This document shows positions 35,257 through 46,475 of a DNA stretch of 64,000 nt, piece after piece. Position numbers and translations under genes: made by a program. This stretch comes from Typhlomys cinereus (lineage: Eukaryota; Chordata; Mammalia; Rodentia; Platacanthomyidae). The notes beneath the pieces are model-generated. The model saw only the letters and a list, made by a program, of their open reading frames with translations. It was not told the DNA's origin and ran no database searches. Positions within the stretch are counted from its first letter, which is position 1. Every line of letters starts with the position of its first letter. The DNA lies in the NCBI GenBank assembly GCA_023101885.1, contig JALPQD010000302.1:275956-339955 (forward strand). Reading direction: 5' to 3'.

Positions 35257-38200
35257 CTAGGAGCCACCTATTAGGGAGTACATATGGTGCTTAATTTTCT
35301 GGGTCTGGGATACCTCACTCAATATAATTGTCTCTAATAACACCCATTTCCCGGCAAAATCCAGTACATCATCATTTTTGATGGCTGAGTAGTACTCCAT
35401 TGTATAGATGTACCACAATTTTCTTATCCACTCGTCAACTGTTGGACATTTGGGTTGATTCCATGACTTTGCTATTGTAAACAGTGCTGCTATGAACATG
35501 GTTGTGCTCCTGGTATCAAGGTGGATTTTTGTTGTACGTGGGGTTATTCCCAAAAGTGGAATAGCAGGGTTAAATGGCATTTCAATCTTTAATTACTTGG
35601 TTGTATGAGCCTGCATTCCCACCAGCAATGTAGGAGAGTTTCCCTCTCTCCACATCCTCTCCAGCATTTGTTGTTTGTATTGTGGATTTTTGCCATCCTG
35701 ACTGGGGTGAGATGATATCTCAGGGAAGTTTTGATTTGCATTTCCCTGATGGCTAAGGAAGTGGAGCATTTTTTAAGATATTTGTTGGACATTTTAATTT
35801 CATCCCTGGTAAAGTTTCTTTTAAGCTCCAGAGCCCGTTTTTTAATTAGGCCATTGGTTTCCTTGGTGTTTAGTTTTCTAAGTTCTTTGTGCACTCTGGA
35901 TAATAGGGCTCTGTAAGATATGTGGTTAGTGAAGATTTTCTCCCATTCTGTGGGTTGCCTTTGAGCTCGTGTTACAATCTCTTTATCTGAACAGAAGCTC
36001 TGTAATTTCACAAGATCCCAACTGTTGAGAGTTGGTAGCAGTGACTGTGCCATTGGATGTCTGTTTAGGAAATGTTGGCCTAGCCCAATCAGCTCAAGGG
36101 AGTTCCCTATCCTTTCAACTATGGTTTTTATAGTCTCTGGCCTGATATCAAGGTCCTTGATCCATTTGGAATTAAGTCTTGTATATGGTGACAAGTACGG
36201 GTCCAGCTTTAATCTTCTGCATGTGGAGATCCAGTTTTGCCAGCACCATTTGTTGAAGATGCTGTTCTTTTTCCATTGGATTCTTTGGGCCCCTTTGTCA
36301 AAGACCAAATGGCTGTATTTTTGTGGGCTTATATCTGGGTCTTCAACCCTTATCCATTGATCTGTGTGTCTATTTTGGAGCCAGTACCAGGCAGTTTTTA
36401 TAAATATGGATTTGTAGTATAAACTAAGGTTTGGTATGGTGATACCTCTAGCAGTGTTTTTGTTACTCAGGATTGTCTTTGGTATTCTGGATCTTTTGTG
36501 CCTCCATATGAACTTTGACATTGTTTGGTCAACTTCTTTGAAGAATTGCTTTGGGATTTTAATTGGTATAGCGTTGAATTTGTATATTGCTTTTGGTAGG
36601 ATGGTCATTTTTACGATGTTGATTCTGCCAATCCAGGAACATGGGAGGTCTTTCCACCTTCTGGTGTCTTCTGCAATTTCTTTCTTTAGGGTTTTAAAGT
36701 TTTCATTGTAAAGGTCTTTTACCTCCCTGGTTAGGTTTATACCAAGGTAGTTCATTTTTTTAGGGGCTATAGTAAATGGGATTGAGTCTCTCAGGGCTTT
36801 TTCACTTCTTTCATTCTGGGCATATAGGAAGGCCACTGATTTTTGTACATTTATTTTGTATCCTGCCACTCTGCTGAACTTCTGTATTAATTCCAGGAGC
36901 TTCCTGGTGGAGTTTTTGGGATCACTCAGGTACAGGATCATATCATCTGCAAATAGAGATAACTTGACTTCTTCCTTGCCGATTTGAATCCCTTTTTTTT
37001 AAAAATTTTTTTTATTATTATTATTTATTCAACTGTGTGCATATGCGTGTGTATGTGCGCGTGCGTGCATGTGTGTGTGTGTATGTGTGTGCACGCGTAT
37101 GTGTGTGTAGAACCACGGACGAATTCGCGAACTACCATGGACGCCTCCACCTTCTTCTGCCCCGGGATTCACAGGCTCCGCCCTACCAGGACCAGAAGCC
37201 CAGGCCACCCCCGCTTCCGCCTGGCCTCTATACGTGGGATCTGGGATCTGAACTCAGGACCCTCCGCCTGCAAGGCGGAGGCTTAACCCCTGAGCCACCT
37301 CTCCAGCCCCTGATTTGAATCCCTTTTATGTCCCTTTCTTGTCTTATGGCTTCAGTTAAGACTTCAAGTACAATATTGAAAAGAAGTGGTGACAGTGGAC
37401 AGCCTTGTCTACTTCCTGATCGAAGTGGGAATGCTTCAAGTTTTTCCCCATTGAGTATAATCTTTGCTGTTGGCTTGTTGTATACGGCTTTTATTATATT
37501 GATAAAGGTTCCTTCCATTCCAACCTTCTCTAGGGTTTTGATCATAAAGGGCTGTTGGATCTTGTCAAAAGCTTTTTCTTTTTTAAGTGTATCTTTATTA
37601 GGTTTTGGGATTAAGATGATATTAGCTACATAGAAGGAATTTGATAGTGTTCCTTTCTTTGCTATTTGGTGGAACAGTTTAAGGAGTATTGGTGTTATTA
37701 GCTCCTTAAAATTCTGGTAGAACTCTGTGCTGAATCCATCTGGTCCAGGACATTTTTTGGTGGGAAGATTTGAGATTACTTTCTCAATTTCCTCACATGT
37801 TATAGGACTATTTAAATAATTCACAACTTTCTGATTCCATTTAAGTAAGTTGTGTTTACTTAGGAATTCATCCATCTCTTTTGTGTTGTCAAATTTCACA
37901 GAGTAGAAGTTTTTGAAATATGATGTTAAAATTCTCTGGATTTCTTGGGTGTCAGTAGTGATAACTCCATGTTCATTTCTAATTTTGTTAATTTGGGTTT
38001 TCTCTCTCTTGCTTTTAGTTAATTTAGCTAGGGGTGTATCAATCTTATTGATTTTTTCAAAAAACCAGGTTTTTGAGTGGTTGATTTTTCTCTATCATTT
38101 TCCTAATCTCGATTTCAGATATTTCTCCCCTTATTTTGGTAATCTCCTCCCTTCTACTGCTTTTGGGATCAGATTGCTCTAGTGTCTCTAAAGCTTTTAG

Positions 38201-39130
38201 CTACATTGTTAAGTTGTTTATTTCTGATGTTTCCATTTTTTTGATGTAGGCATTAGAGCTATGTACTTACCTTTAGGACAGCTTTCATTGTGTCCCAGAG
38301 ATTTTGGTGAGTTGTGTTTTTCACTTTCAGGAAACCTTGAATTTCCTTTTTAATTTCTTCCTGAATCCAATTCTCATTCAGCATCATAGTGTTAAGTTTC
38401 CAGGAGTTAGTGCATTTTCTGTTGCTTGTTGTGTCATGGATGTCAAGCTTTAAGCCGTGGTGGTCTGATAAGGTGCAGGCTAGAATTTCAACATTCCTGT
38501 GTATGTGGAGATTCATTTTGTGGCCCAATATGTGATCTATTTTGAAGAAAGTTCCATGTGCTGCTGAGAAAAATGTGTATTCTTTGGTGCATGGATGAAA
38601 AGTATGATAGAGATCTGTAAAGTCCATTTCAGTAAGGGTTTGGTTAAGCTCCAAAGTGTCTCTGTTAAGTTTTTTACCTGTAGATTTATCCCATGTTGAG
38701 AGGGCGGTGTTGAAATTCCCAAGAATTATTGCTTTGAGATTGATTTTTCGCTTTAGACGTTGTAGGGTTTGCTTAATGAATGTGGAGGGGCCGTGTTGGG
38801 TGCATATATGTTCAGTATTGTGAAGTCTTCCTGGTGAATTGCACCTGTGACTAAAATGTAGTATCCATCCGTGTCTCTTATGATTTTCTTTGGTTTGAAG
38901 TCCACTTTGTCTGATAGCATAATGGCTACCCCTGCTTGTTTTCTGCTTCCATTAGCTTGTAGAATTGTTGAGCAGCCTTTTATTTTAGGGTGTGCCTATC
39001 TTTTGTGGTGAGATGGGTTTCCTGCAGGCAGCAGATTGATGGATTGTGATTTTTAATCCAAGTTTGTAATCTGTGTCTCTTGATCGCTGAGTTAATTCCA
39101 TTAACATTTAGTGTTATAATGGAGAAACTA
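35257..39130 (-). pseudogene. L1 ORF2 remnant (endonuclease, reverse transcriptase, Cys-rich end)
   Basis: Endonuclease part (about 39110-38260): catalytic-type CLQETHL, YAPN and SDHHG motifs are visible in successive frames. Reverse transcriptase: 37899-37313 includes CPGPDGF, then after the SINE LSLFADDMILYL at about 36965-36925 with the catalytic FADD pair intact. The C-terminal 450-codon open piece (36941-35589) ends with the HCWWEC Cys-rich region, and 35580-35257 carries the last 107 codons. Breaks: a frameshift in the endonuclease (near 38600), loss of several dozen RT codons between DTLKKE and KAFDKI (near 37590, frame kept), the SINE, and a roughly 28-base deletion near 35590 that shifts frame. 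It cannot encode a working protein. Confidence 0.95.
36997..37311 (-). mobile_element. Young ID-like SINE inside L1 ORF2
   Basis: Complete copy with T-rich end, degenerate (TG)n (37035-37110), CpG-rich body and head at 37311. Flanked by an exact 16-base duplication of ORF2, GATTTGAATCCCTTTT, at 36981-36996 and 37312-37327. It splits the RT domain just upstream of FADD. Confidence 0.97.
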
Positions 39131-39197
39131 TTTTTAATTCCAGACATTTATTATGTTTAGTAGTTTTTGTAAGTATATTACTTTGCTTTTAATGGTG

Positions 39198-40252
39198 TTA
39201 TACTTCCCTTCTGTTCTCCTGGATATGCCTGTTTTTTTCTTCAAGCTTGAGTGTCATTTCTAGCATTTTTTGAAGGCCTGGTTTGGTGGACATGTATCCC
39301 TTCAAGTTGTCTTTATGCTGTAAAATTTTTCTTTCTCCCTCAAACATGACAGATAGTTTTGCAGGGTAAATCAGCCTGGGTTGACATTTTTGCTCATTCA
39401 ATACTTGAAGTATGTCTCTCCAAGCTCTTCTTGCTTTTACTGTTTTGACTGAGAAGTCATTTGTTATTTTAATAGGTTTACCTTTAAAAGTGACTTGTTT
39501 TTTCTCCCTTGAAGCTCTCAGCACCAGTTCTTTATCTTGAATGTGGAGTGTTTTAACTATTATTTGCCGCAGCGTGCTTCTATTTTGGTCGTATCTGTTT
39601 GGGGTGCAGAATGCCTCTTGTATATGGATGGGCCTCTCTTTTTTTAGATGAGGAAAGTTTTCCTTGATGATCATTTGAAAAATTTCCTCAGAGGTGGTAC
39701 TTTGAGATTCTTGGTATTCCATGAATACGCATGTTGGGCTTCTTCAGGGTGTCCCATATCTCTTGAATATTTCTCTCAAGTATCTTTTTGGCTTTAACAA
39801 CCTCTTCCATTGAGCTGGTTAATACTCCCACTTTATCTTCAAGGTCTGAAATTCTGTTTTCTTCTTCATTAGTTCTGCTGATAAGACTCTCTGTGGAGTT
39901 CTGGGTTGAAGATAACTTGTCTTTTAGCTCAGTTTTAAACTCTGCTTGAGTCTGTTTTACTGCTCTATGCCAGTTTTTGTTTCTTGCACTTTCTCACCTC
40001 CTCCAAGTGTCTGTTGTGTTCCTCTTCAAAGCGATTGATTCAATTATTTAATTCCTCCCGGATTTCCTCTTTCATAGTATTGAACATTGTAATGATCATA
40101 TTTTGAAAGTCATTATCCTAGGTCAGGCTTTCTTGGCCATTTTCCGTGGGTTTGTTCTGGTTGGAATCTAACATTATGGGATTAATTCCTTCAGTGGGAG
40201 ATTTGTTTACTTGAGTGTTGTTTCTCATGGATTTGCACTTTGATTTTGGCAT
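39198..40252 (-). pseudogene. L1 ORF1 remnant
   Basis: ATG at 40252 opens MPKSKCKSMRNNTQ, and the reading frame would span about 351 codons, normal for ORF1p. A TAG appears about 45 codons in (near 40118) and several further stops and shifts follow in the coiled-coil part. The last 174 codons (39722-39198) are open and carry the RNA-binding and C-terminal region, including KARRAWRDILQVLNEQKCQP and PAKLSVMFEGERK. Not functional. Confidence 0.92.
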
Positions 40253-40479
40253 TGTCGTTTTAAGTCTTAAGATCTTCTTTCAATTTCTGTACGTTTTTCA
40301 CTGAACTGAATTATTTGGCCTGGGGTTCTGGGGGTGGGCGGGGGTGGAGCTTACCTAGGTATAGGTGAGGCCTGGCTGCCCCGCGCGAGTCCCCGGCGGC
40401 AGAGTGGGGGAAGGGAGGATGGGGTGTCGGCGGGGCACTATTTAACCTGGGGGAGTTGGGGTGGGGCCTGGGTGCAGGG
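40253..40479 (-). promoter_or_regulatory. L1 5' UTR (promoter region), CpG-dense
   Basis: The most GC- and CpG-rich stretch of the window (core CCCCGCGCGAGTCCCCGGCG near 40380-40400), lying upstream of ORF1 ATG. L1 5' UTRs carry an internal pol II promoter. Activity of this copy is unknown. Confidence 0.7.
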
Positions 40480-40680
40480 GGTGTGGGTTTTAAAGGTAAG
40501 TAGAGGTGGGAGTTAAGATGAGAACATGGGCTAGGACCTTGAACAGGAAGCTGGAGATGTCCTGAATTGTATAAGCCCTGCTAGGAACCTTGGAGTGGAG
40601 GCTCATGGGACCCAAGTCATGCTCCAGTGCACTTTTTGACAGTCATTTTACCCTTCCTTTCCCTTTTCATCTATCCTCCT
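40480..40680. other. Unassigned stretch
   Basis: L1 flank. Nothing recognised. Confidence 0.5.
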
Positions 40681-40682
40681 CT

Positions 40683-40800
40683 TCCTTCCTTCCTTCCTTC
40701 CTTCCTTCCTTCCTTCCTTCCTTCCTTCCTTCCTTCCTTCCTCCCTCCCTCCCTCCCTCCCTCCCTCCCTTCCTCCCTCCTTTCCTCCCTCCTTCCTTTC
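40683..40800. repeat. (TTCC)n then (CCCT)n compound microsatellite
   Basis: About 60 bases of TTCC units pass into CCCT/CCTT units. Homopyrimidine on plus throughout. Confidence 0.95.
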
Positions 40801-41413
40801 TTTGTTCCTTCCTCTTCTTTGAAGTGATTATCATTCAATTTTCATTTTACATAATTCCTTTTGTCATGCAGCAATGTGATGTGAAACACTGCAGCAGTTT
40901 TTTTTTTCTTATGTACACATGCATGCATGTATACATATCTGATCTAACATATAAGTGTTTATTTGGGGGAGAATGGAAGAAATATAATCAGCATCTTTGG
41001 AGATATCCAGTGCCATCAGAATAGAAAAAAATTTGTGTGCCAAACAAACATCCAACAGGTCTTTCACTATTACGATTTGAACATCTAGAACATTTAATTG
41101 TCATTAATTCATAACTTTCCTGGTAGTTATTTTTTAAATTCCATAGATATTGAGTATCTTGGGTCCCCAAATCAATGACATAAAAAGGCATCTAATACAT
41201 TTTTGTTTTCAAAGAAAATTGTCAAGGTGTCATTTGGTTATTCCAAGTCAAGCACTAGGTAAGATGGTATGAGAAGAGAGATGTGTCATGCTCTGAAGGA
41301 GCCTGTTGTCAAGGTTAATGTCTAAGTTAATCATCAAAGTATTAGTGGGTCATTATCAGAATATACAATGGAATATAAAGTGCTAGTATGTTCTGAGTAA
41401 CATATGCCTATAT

Positions 41414-41463
<50 letters not shown>

Positions 41464-41664
41464 GTCTATCATATCTGTCTATCTAATTATCTTCTAGGAT
41501 TTTGTGTACATATCTGTGTGCACATTTACAAAATAACTTATGATTGAGTTAAACATTTTTATTACTGAGTTTTTTTTTGTTAAAAAAAAGCTTGACCAAC
41601 ATTCTCTGTGATGTTAAAGCACAATACAGATTTATCAAGAACAAGCTGTTCAGTTACGTTTTAC
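40801..41664. other. Unassigned stretch with a TATC microsatellite
   Basis: (TATC)n at 41416-41470. Otherwise no gene or repeat recognised. Confidence 0.6.
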
Positions 41665-42095
41665 TTTTCTATGGCTTTCATAGCAAATTATCCACTGCCC
41701 AGCTTAAACATTAGAGAATGATTGCTTCATAGTTCTGGAGGCCAGAAGTCCACTCTCAAGGAATGAAAGGGTTCATATTTTTCTGAGAGACATGAGGGTG
41801 ATTCTGAGCATACCTCCTGATAGCTCCTGGTGTCTAGCACACATTCCCAGATGTTCCTTGACTTGTAAAGCCGTCATTATGGTCTCTGCCCTCCCTATTA
41901 CCCAACTTCTCTCTGTTCACATGTCTTTCATGTGCCCAGATTACCTCTTTTTATAAGGACACCAGTTCTGCTGGTTTAAGACTACTTTAAAGACTTCATT
42001 TTAGCTTGGTCATCTCTATAAAGATGCTGTTTCTAAATGAGGTCACACTTTGATGGGGTTAGAGTGATGTATTTGTTTTAGAGGAAACAGTACAG
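41665..42095 (-). mobile_element. Ancient mammalian LTR-like repeat (MLT/MaLR type)
   Basis: Plus-strand text TCATAGTTCTGGAGGCCAGA, AGTCC, then TTATAAGGACACCAGT, ATAAAGATGCTGTTTCTAAA, TGAGGTCACACTTTGA is in the order of a widespread old mammalian repeat. Class by recollection, not alignment. Confidence 0.6.
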
Positions 42096-42450
42096 CCCAT
42101 AGCAATCATAATGGCCCCCAATTTAAAACAGATATGTGTTAGTCATCATACTAAGTGCCCTATTAGTCTTTACAACTACTCTGAGAAGCAAATTTATTGG
42201 CAATTTTGCAGAATAATAAAAGCCTGGAGAAGTTCATTGTTACAATTAGGACATGTTTCACTTAGTATCTATGTTTTCTTTCCACTGTGTTTGCTAGTTC
42301 CTGGGTGGTTGAAGCTGAAGCTGGCAGGAGTCTGAGTTTTGTCTGATACAACCCTCTTTTTTCCAAAGTTACTGTGAAAAAATATGAAATCATACTTTTT
42401 AAAAAAATATGATGTGTTTTCTACATTCTAGAGAAATTGTTGCAGTTCAC
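42096..42450. other. Unassigned stretch
   Basis: No gene or repeat recognised. Confidence 0.5.
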
Positions 42451-42454
42451 TTGC

Positions 42455-43265
42455 ATGGTTGCTAACAAATCACCATCAAATGGCTTAAGGGAGCAAGGGG
42501 TTTATTTTCTTACAACAGTTTGGTTACAGTTCATAGTCCAGCGTGACGGGAGAGCATGCACCAACTTCAGGGCCGAGGTATCTGGTCACACCATCTCTAC
42601 ATAATGGCTGAGAGAGGGATGATCCTTACTTGCCAGAGCAGCAAATCTGGTTAAATGAACAGAAGGATGCCAACTTTCTTTTTTTAAATTATATTTATTT
42701 ATTTTTCCCAGTCATACAAGCTTAATAGGTACCCCGTCCCCTTCCTCCCCCCACCCCTCTCTAGTCCCCCTAGCACCCTCCTTCCCTTTTCCCCTTCCTT
42801 TCACCTCCCTCCCTTTCTCCCTGTGTCCTCCCCCCACTTTCCTCCCTTCCATTCCCTGGAGCATCCTTTTATGTGAATGTCAAACTTCTCTCCGAGTCCT
42901 CCACCCTAGTGAGGGTTCAGGACTCAGTGGCATAGCCCAAAGCCCTTCCTTGGGGTCCCCTCTAGAATGGGAACACGATTATGACTGTTAATCCCTTGCC
43001 TCTAAGGATCCTAGTGCTTGTGATCCATGCTAGACATCAGTCATTGCACAGGTCATGCAAAATCCAATTATGGCTACTGTGATGCCAACTTTCTTAATCA
43101 GCTCTCTGTATTTGACTCCAGAGTCTAGTCCCACTCACCATGGGCTGGGTCTTCCCCAGCAGCTAGACAATCTCCTGCAGGCTTGCTCTGGGCTTAACTC
43201 AACCACTAACTCTCTACAAATGTGCCCATAGCTCAAACCTTCTACTGTCCAGTTGACACCTGTGT
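42455..43265 (-). mobile_element. LTR-like repeat, family B, split by L1
   Basis: On the minus strand the 5' half is 43265-43081 (TCAACTGGACAG, CCTGCAGGAGATTGTCTAGC, AGACCCAGCCCATGGTGAGT). The 3' half is 42680-42455, ending TTGTAAGAAAATAAACCCCT, TGCTCCCTTAAGCC. The L1 at 42681-43080 separates them. Confidence 0.7.
42681..43080 (-). mobile_element. Truncated L1 3' UTR with target-site duplication
   Basis: T-rich tail, CAGTCATACAAGCTTAATAG, C/T-rich UTR and CACCCTAGTGAGGGTTCAG block. Flanked by the exact 15-base duplication GATGCCAACTTTCTT at 42666-42680 and 43081-43095. Confidence 0.97.
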
Positions 43266-43397
43266 TTAACTATGACAGAAATGATGAAATTCGTCTTTGT
43301 AGAGTTGTTTTACTCTGGAGAAAGTCTGGAATGGTTCCCAAATACTTTTTTCTTCTATGCCAGCCTTCTGAAGTTGGGGACTTGGGACACTGGAGCA

Positions 43398-43483
43398 TCA
43401 TGCAGAGAAAGAAAAGAAGCACAGATACTAGGTTTGTAGTTCATGCAGAGAAAGAAAAGAAGCACAGATACTAAGTTTGTAGT
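43398..43483. repeat. 43-base tandem duplication
   Basis: TCATGCAGAGAAAGAAAAGA... at 43398 and 43441. The two copies differ at one base (GGTTT versus AGTTT). Confidence 0.95.
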
Positions 43484-43544
43484 TCATGATCACCCAGATC
43501 ATACAAAGTAGCAGAGACAGTGTGGTAAAAATGCCAAGAGTAAT

Positions 43545-43556
43545 TTTGGTGTGTGT

Positions 43557-43612
<56 letters not shown>

Positions 43613-43845
43613 GATGGTGAGAGGGCCACCTTGGCTGTCTTTTGAGACAGGGTCTCCTTATTTTTATGTAGCCCAGGCTAGCTGGCATTGCACTTCTGAG
43701 GTTCTGTCTTTGACTCTCATTTTCCAGAGTGCAAGGAAATCCTTGTGCATTTGGCTTTGACATGAGTTTGGAGATTCGAACTCAGGTTGTGAGCCTTGTG
43801 CAGTCTACACTTTTGCCCACTGAGCATCTATGCAGGCTGTGACAT
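43545..43845 (-). mobile_element. B4-like SINE with (CA)n tail
   Basis: (TG)n at 43547-43611, reversed B1-like TTTTGAGACAGGGTCTCCTT and GTAGCCCAGGCTAGCTGGCA, then ID-type GATTCGAACTCAGG and CACTGAGCATCTATGCAGG at the head. Confidence 0.75.
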
Positions 43846-43994
43846 ATTTTTATTGTTAAGTTTCTGTTGCTGTACATATCTCCTTACCCCTTGTTTAGCA
43901 CGAAGAGCAGAATCTTATAGCAGGAATCAAAGGAATGTTGCCACTGAATAAACAGCAAAAATTGTTGTGAGCATGGATGTCTACTTCTTATTAC

Positions 43995-44140
43995 TGATAA
44001 CAAAGAGATGTGGAGCTGGGCATGCCTGAAATCAGCACTGGGAAGGGGGGGCAGGAGGACTGCTGAAAGTTTAGCCCAGTCTGAGCCACATAGTGAGTTT
44101 CTGGCCAGTTAGAATGAGCAAGACATTGCGAGAGAGATTT
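43995..44140 (+). mobile_element. B1 SINE, old
   Basis: GAGCTGGGCATGCCTGAAAT, CAGCACTGGGAA, GGCAGGAGGA and CCACATAGTGAGTTTCTGGC follow B1 order. Confidence 0.7.
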
Positions 44141-44384
44141 AGATCTGATAAAAAGTTATGTAAATCATAGGAAGAAGATGGGTTTTAAAAGCAGACTCCA
44201 TGTTGCCTGTGTTTTTAGTAATTAGAACTTGTGACTATTAAATTTTCAAAATACAATTACTTCAGAGAGCCATGGATTATGTTACATATGAAAATGACTA
44301 ACATGGTTCTCAGAATATGGCCAACTTTTTTTTTACCACTTTGATCTTATTTTAGACTTGATTTTTCCAGTCTTCAATGACATT

Positions 44385-44545
44385 CATTCATTCATTCATT
44401 CCCTCATCATTCATTTGTGCAACCAGTGGTTGCCGAGCACCTTCTCTATGTACTGGTGTTCAGTTGAAACATAGGTTACAAATTTCTCTATTTTCTTATG
44501 ACATACTTTCTGGTAGAGAGGCTAGAAAAGAAGCAATCAATTAGG
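44385..44545. mobile_element. Ancient L2/MIR-like remnant
   Basis: (ATTC)n followed by GAGCACCTTCTCTATGTACT, GGTGTTC and TGGTAGAGAGGC recalls the conserved 3' region of old mammalian LINE/SINE elements (L2 type). Assigned by memory of that motif order only. Confidence 0.45.
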
Positions 44546-44585
44546 AAAAAATTCAGAACTATCTAATGGTGATAAGGGATTTAAG

Positions 44586-44680
44586 GGGTGAGGATATGGC
44601 TGAAGGGTTAAAACCTTTGCTTAGCAAATAAAAGGGCCTGAGTTCGGGTCTCTAGGTCCCACATAGAAATGCCTGGTAGA
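44586..44680 (+). mobile_element. ID-like SINE, left half
   Basis: Head GGGGTGAGGATATGGCTGAA, B-box GAGTTCGGGTCTC, up to AAATGCCTGGTAGA. It continues at 46296 after the L1 insertion; the two parts join collinearly with the copy at 55246. Confidence 0.9.
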
Positions 44681-46295
44681 GGACAGTGTCCCATTTGCAG
44701 AATGGTTACTGTCTATCTGCCAGTCCCTATATCCTCCCTGACTGGTGAGATCAAACCTCTTCATTCGCAGGTGACCAGGAAGAGAAGTGAGAATGAGCTG
44801 CACCAGATGGCTTGCTACTTACATGCAATACTTGATGGTGACTTATTTTCTCTACAGAAGCTTGATCCTCTCTCTCCTTTTTTTCTGGTAGAGACTCTCC
44901 TTCCCCTTCCCTCCTGCTTAAAAACTTTGCAATTACAGTAGGTATTATAAGATTTATCTTTGAATATGCCATTAAGTGGGTTTGATACTAGGATCCACCT
45001 ATTAGGGAGTACATACTGTGTCTAATTTTCTGTGTCTGGGATACTTCACTCAATATAATTTTTTCTAATTCCATCCATTTCCTGGCAAATTTCATTAATT
45101 CATCTTTTTTTGATGGCTGAGTAGTATTCCATTATATAAATGTACCACCTTTTCCTTATCCATTCGTCAACTGTTAGGCATTTGGATTGATTCCATGACT
45201 GTTATTGTAAATAATGCTGTTATGAACATTGTTGTGCTTGTGTCACTGTAGTGAATTTTTGAATTATGGGGGATTATTCTAAGAAGTGAAACAGTAGGGT
45301 CATATGGCATTTCAATCTTTAACTTTTTTAGAAATTGCTAAACTGATCGCCAGAGTGGTTGTATAAGCCTGCATTCCCACCAGCAATGTAGGAGAGTTTC
45401 CTTCTCTCCACATTCTCTCCAGCATTTAGTGTTGTTTGTATTATGGATTTTTGCCATCCCGACCAGGGTGAGATGATATCTCAAGGAGGTTTTGATTTGC
45501 ATTTCCCTGATGGGTAAGGATGCAGAGCATTTTTAAGATATTTGTTAGACATTTCAATTTCATCCCTGGAAGTTTACCTTTGATTCTCCTCTCATATTAA
45601 GATCTTCATTTAAACAGCCTTTTATCTTTCGTTAGGAGATGACCTTCAAAACCAAACAGGATGGAGCCAAGGATGGTGCAGGAAAAGCAAAACTGAAAAC
45701 AACAACAAACCATAATTCAGAACACCAAAGATCCTACATTAATCACCTGGAAGCAGACCAGCCAAATCTCTTCCCATTGTAAAGTTCAGGGAACCTTGCG
45801 GAGGAGCAGGCAGCAAGATTGTAAGAGCCTAAAGACGGGGAAGACCAATGATATGCAAGATACTCTACACAAGTTAAGGCATGACCGGCACAATGGCTGA
45901 CATGTCAATGACCCCCCCAAAGTCTAGCATGGATCACAGGAAGTAGGATCCTTAGAAGCAAGGGATTAACAGTCATAATAGAGTTCCCATACTAACAGGG
46001 AGCCCAAGAAGGGGTGGAGGATTCAGAGGGAGGTTTGGCATTCACACAAAATGTTGCTCAGGGGATGGGAGGGAGAAGGAGAAGGCACTGGGAGAAGGGG
46101 AAGGAGGGAGGGGGGTGAAAAGATGGGAAAAGTGGGGAGAGTGCAAGGGAGGACTGGGGAGGGCTAGAGGGAGGGAGAGAACAGGGCTACCTATTGAGCT
46201 TGTATGATTGGGAAAAAAATAAAATGTGGGAGGAAAAAAAAAGAGCTAAGATCTAAAAAAAAAAGAAATAAAATTTGTATTTTTGGTAAAAAAAA
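44681..46295 (+). mobile_element. Twin-primed (5'-inverted) L1 with target-site duplication
   Basis: 44681-45583 is antisense L1 (start of the 3' UTR plus the last ORF2 codons, collinear with about 34945-35830 of the large L1). 45584-46295 is sense 3' UTR (collinear with the reverse of about 34920-34300) ending in an A-rich tail. The two pieces meet at nearly the same L1 position and the whole is flanked by the exact 14-base duplication AAATGCCTGGTAGA (44667-44680, 46296-46309). This is the classic product of twin priming. Confidence 0.95.
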
Positions 46296-46475
46296 AAATG
46301 CCTGGTAGAAATGGAGGGTGGCCTAAAGTTCAGCCTTGAAAGGCAGAGCCTGAGAAAATCCAGAACAAAGCAATGAGGAGGTAGAGCAATTCCTCATGAT
46401 TCTCGAAGTCACCCTGGGGCCTTCACAGGCAAACCCTCTCTCTGATACACACATAAAGCACACACAATCTATGAC
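46296..46475 (+). mobile_element. ID-like SINE, right half
   Basis: Begins with the duplicated AAATGCCTGGTAGA, continues AAGGCAGAGCCTGAGAAAAT, AGAGCAATTCCTCATGATTC and ends in CACACATAAAGCACACACA. Confidence 0.9.

Larger units (their letters stand above)
34256..40479 (-). mobile_element. Near-full-length L1, inactive
   Basis: Order on the minus strand: GC-rich 5' UTR (about 40479-40253), ORF1 (40252-39198), short spacer, ORF2 (about 39130-35257), 3' UTR (35256-about 34300), A-rich tail. The 5' border and a possible imperfect 11-base duplication (TATGGGTTTTA near 34250, TGTGGGTTTTA near 40482) are tentative. One SINE (36997-37311) lies within ORF2. Excluding it the element is about 5.9 kb, close to the usual length for rodent L1. 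Confidence 0.9.

Noticed and set aside
35589..36941. 450-codon open frame on minus, longest in the window
   Set aside because: It is a surviving piece of L1 ORF2 with clear RT/C-terminal text, not a host gene.
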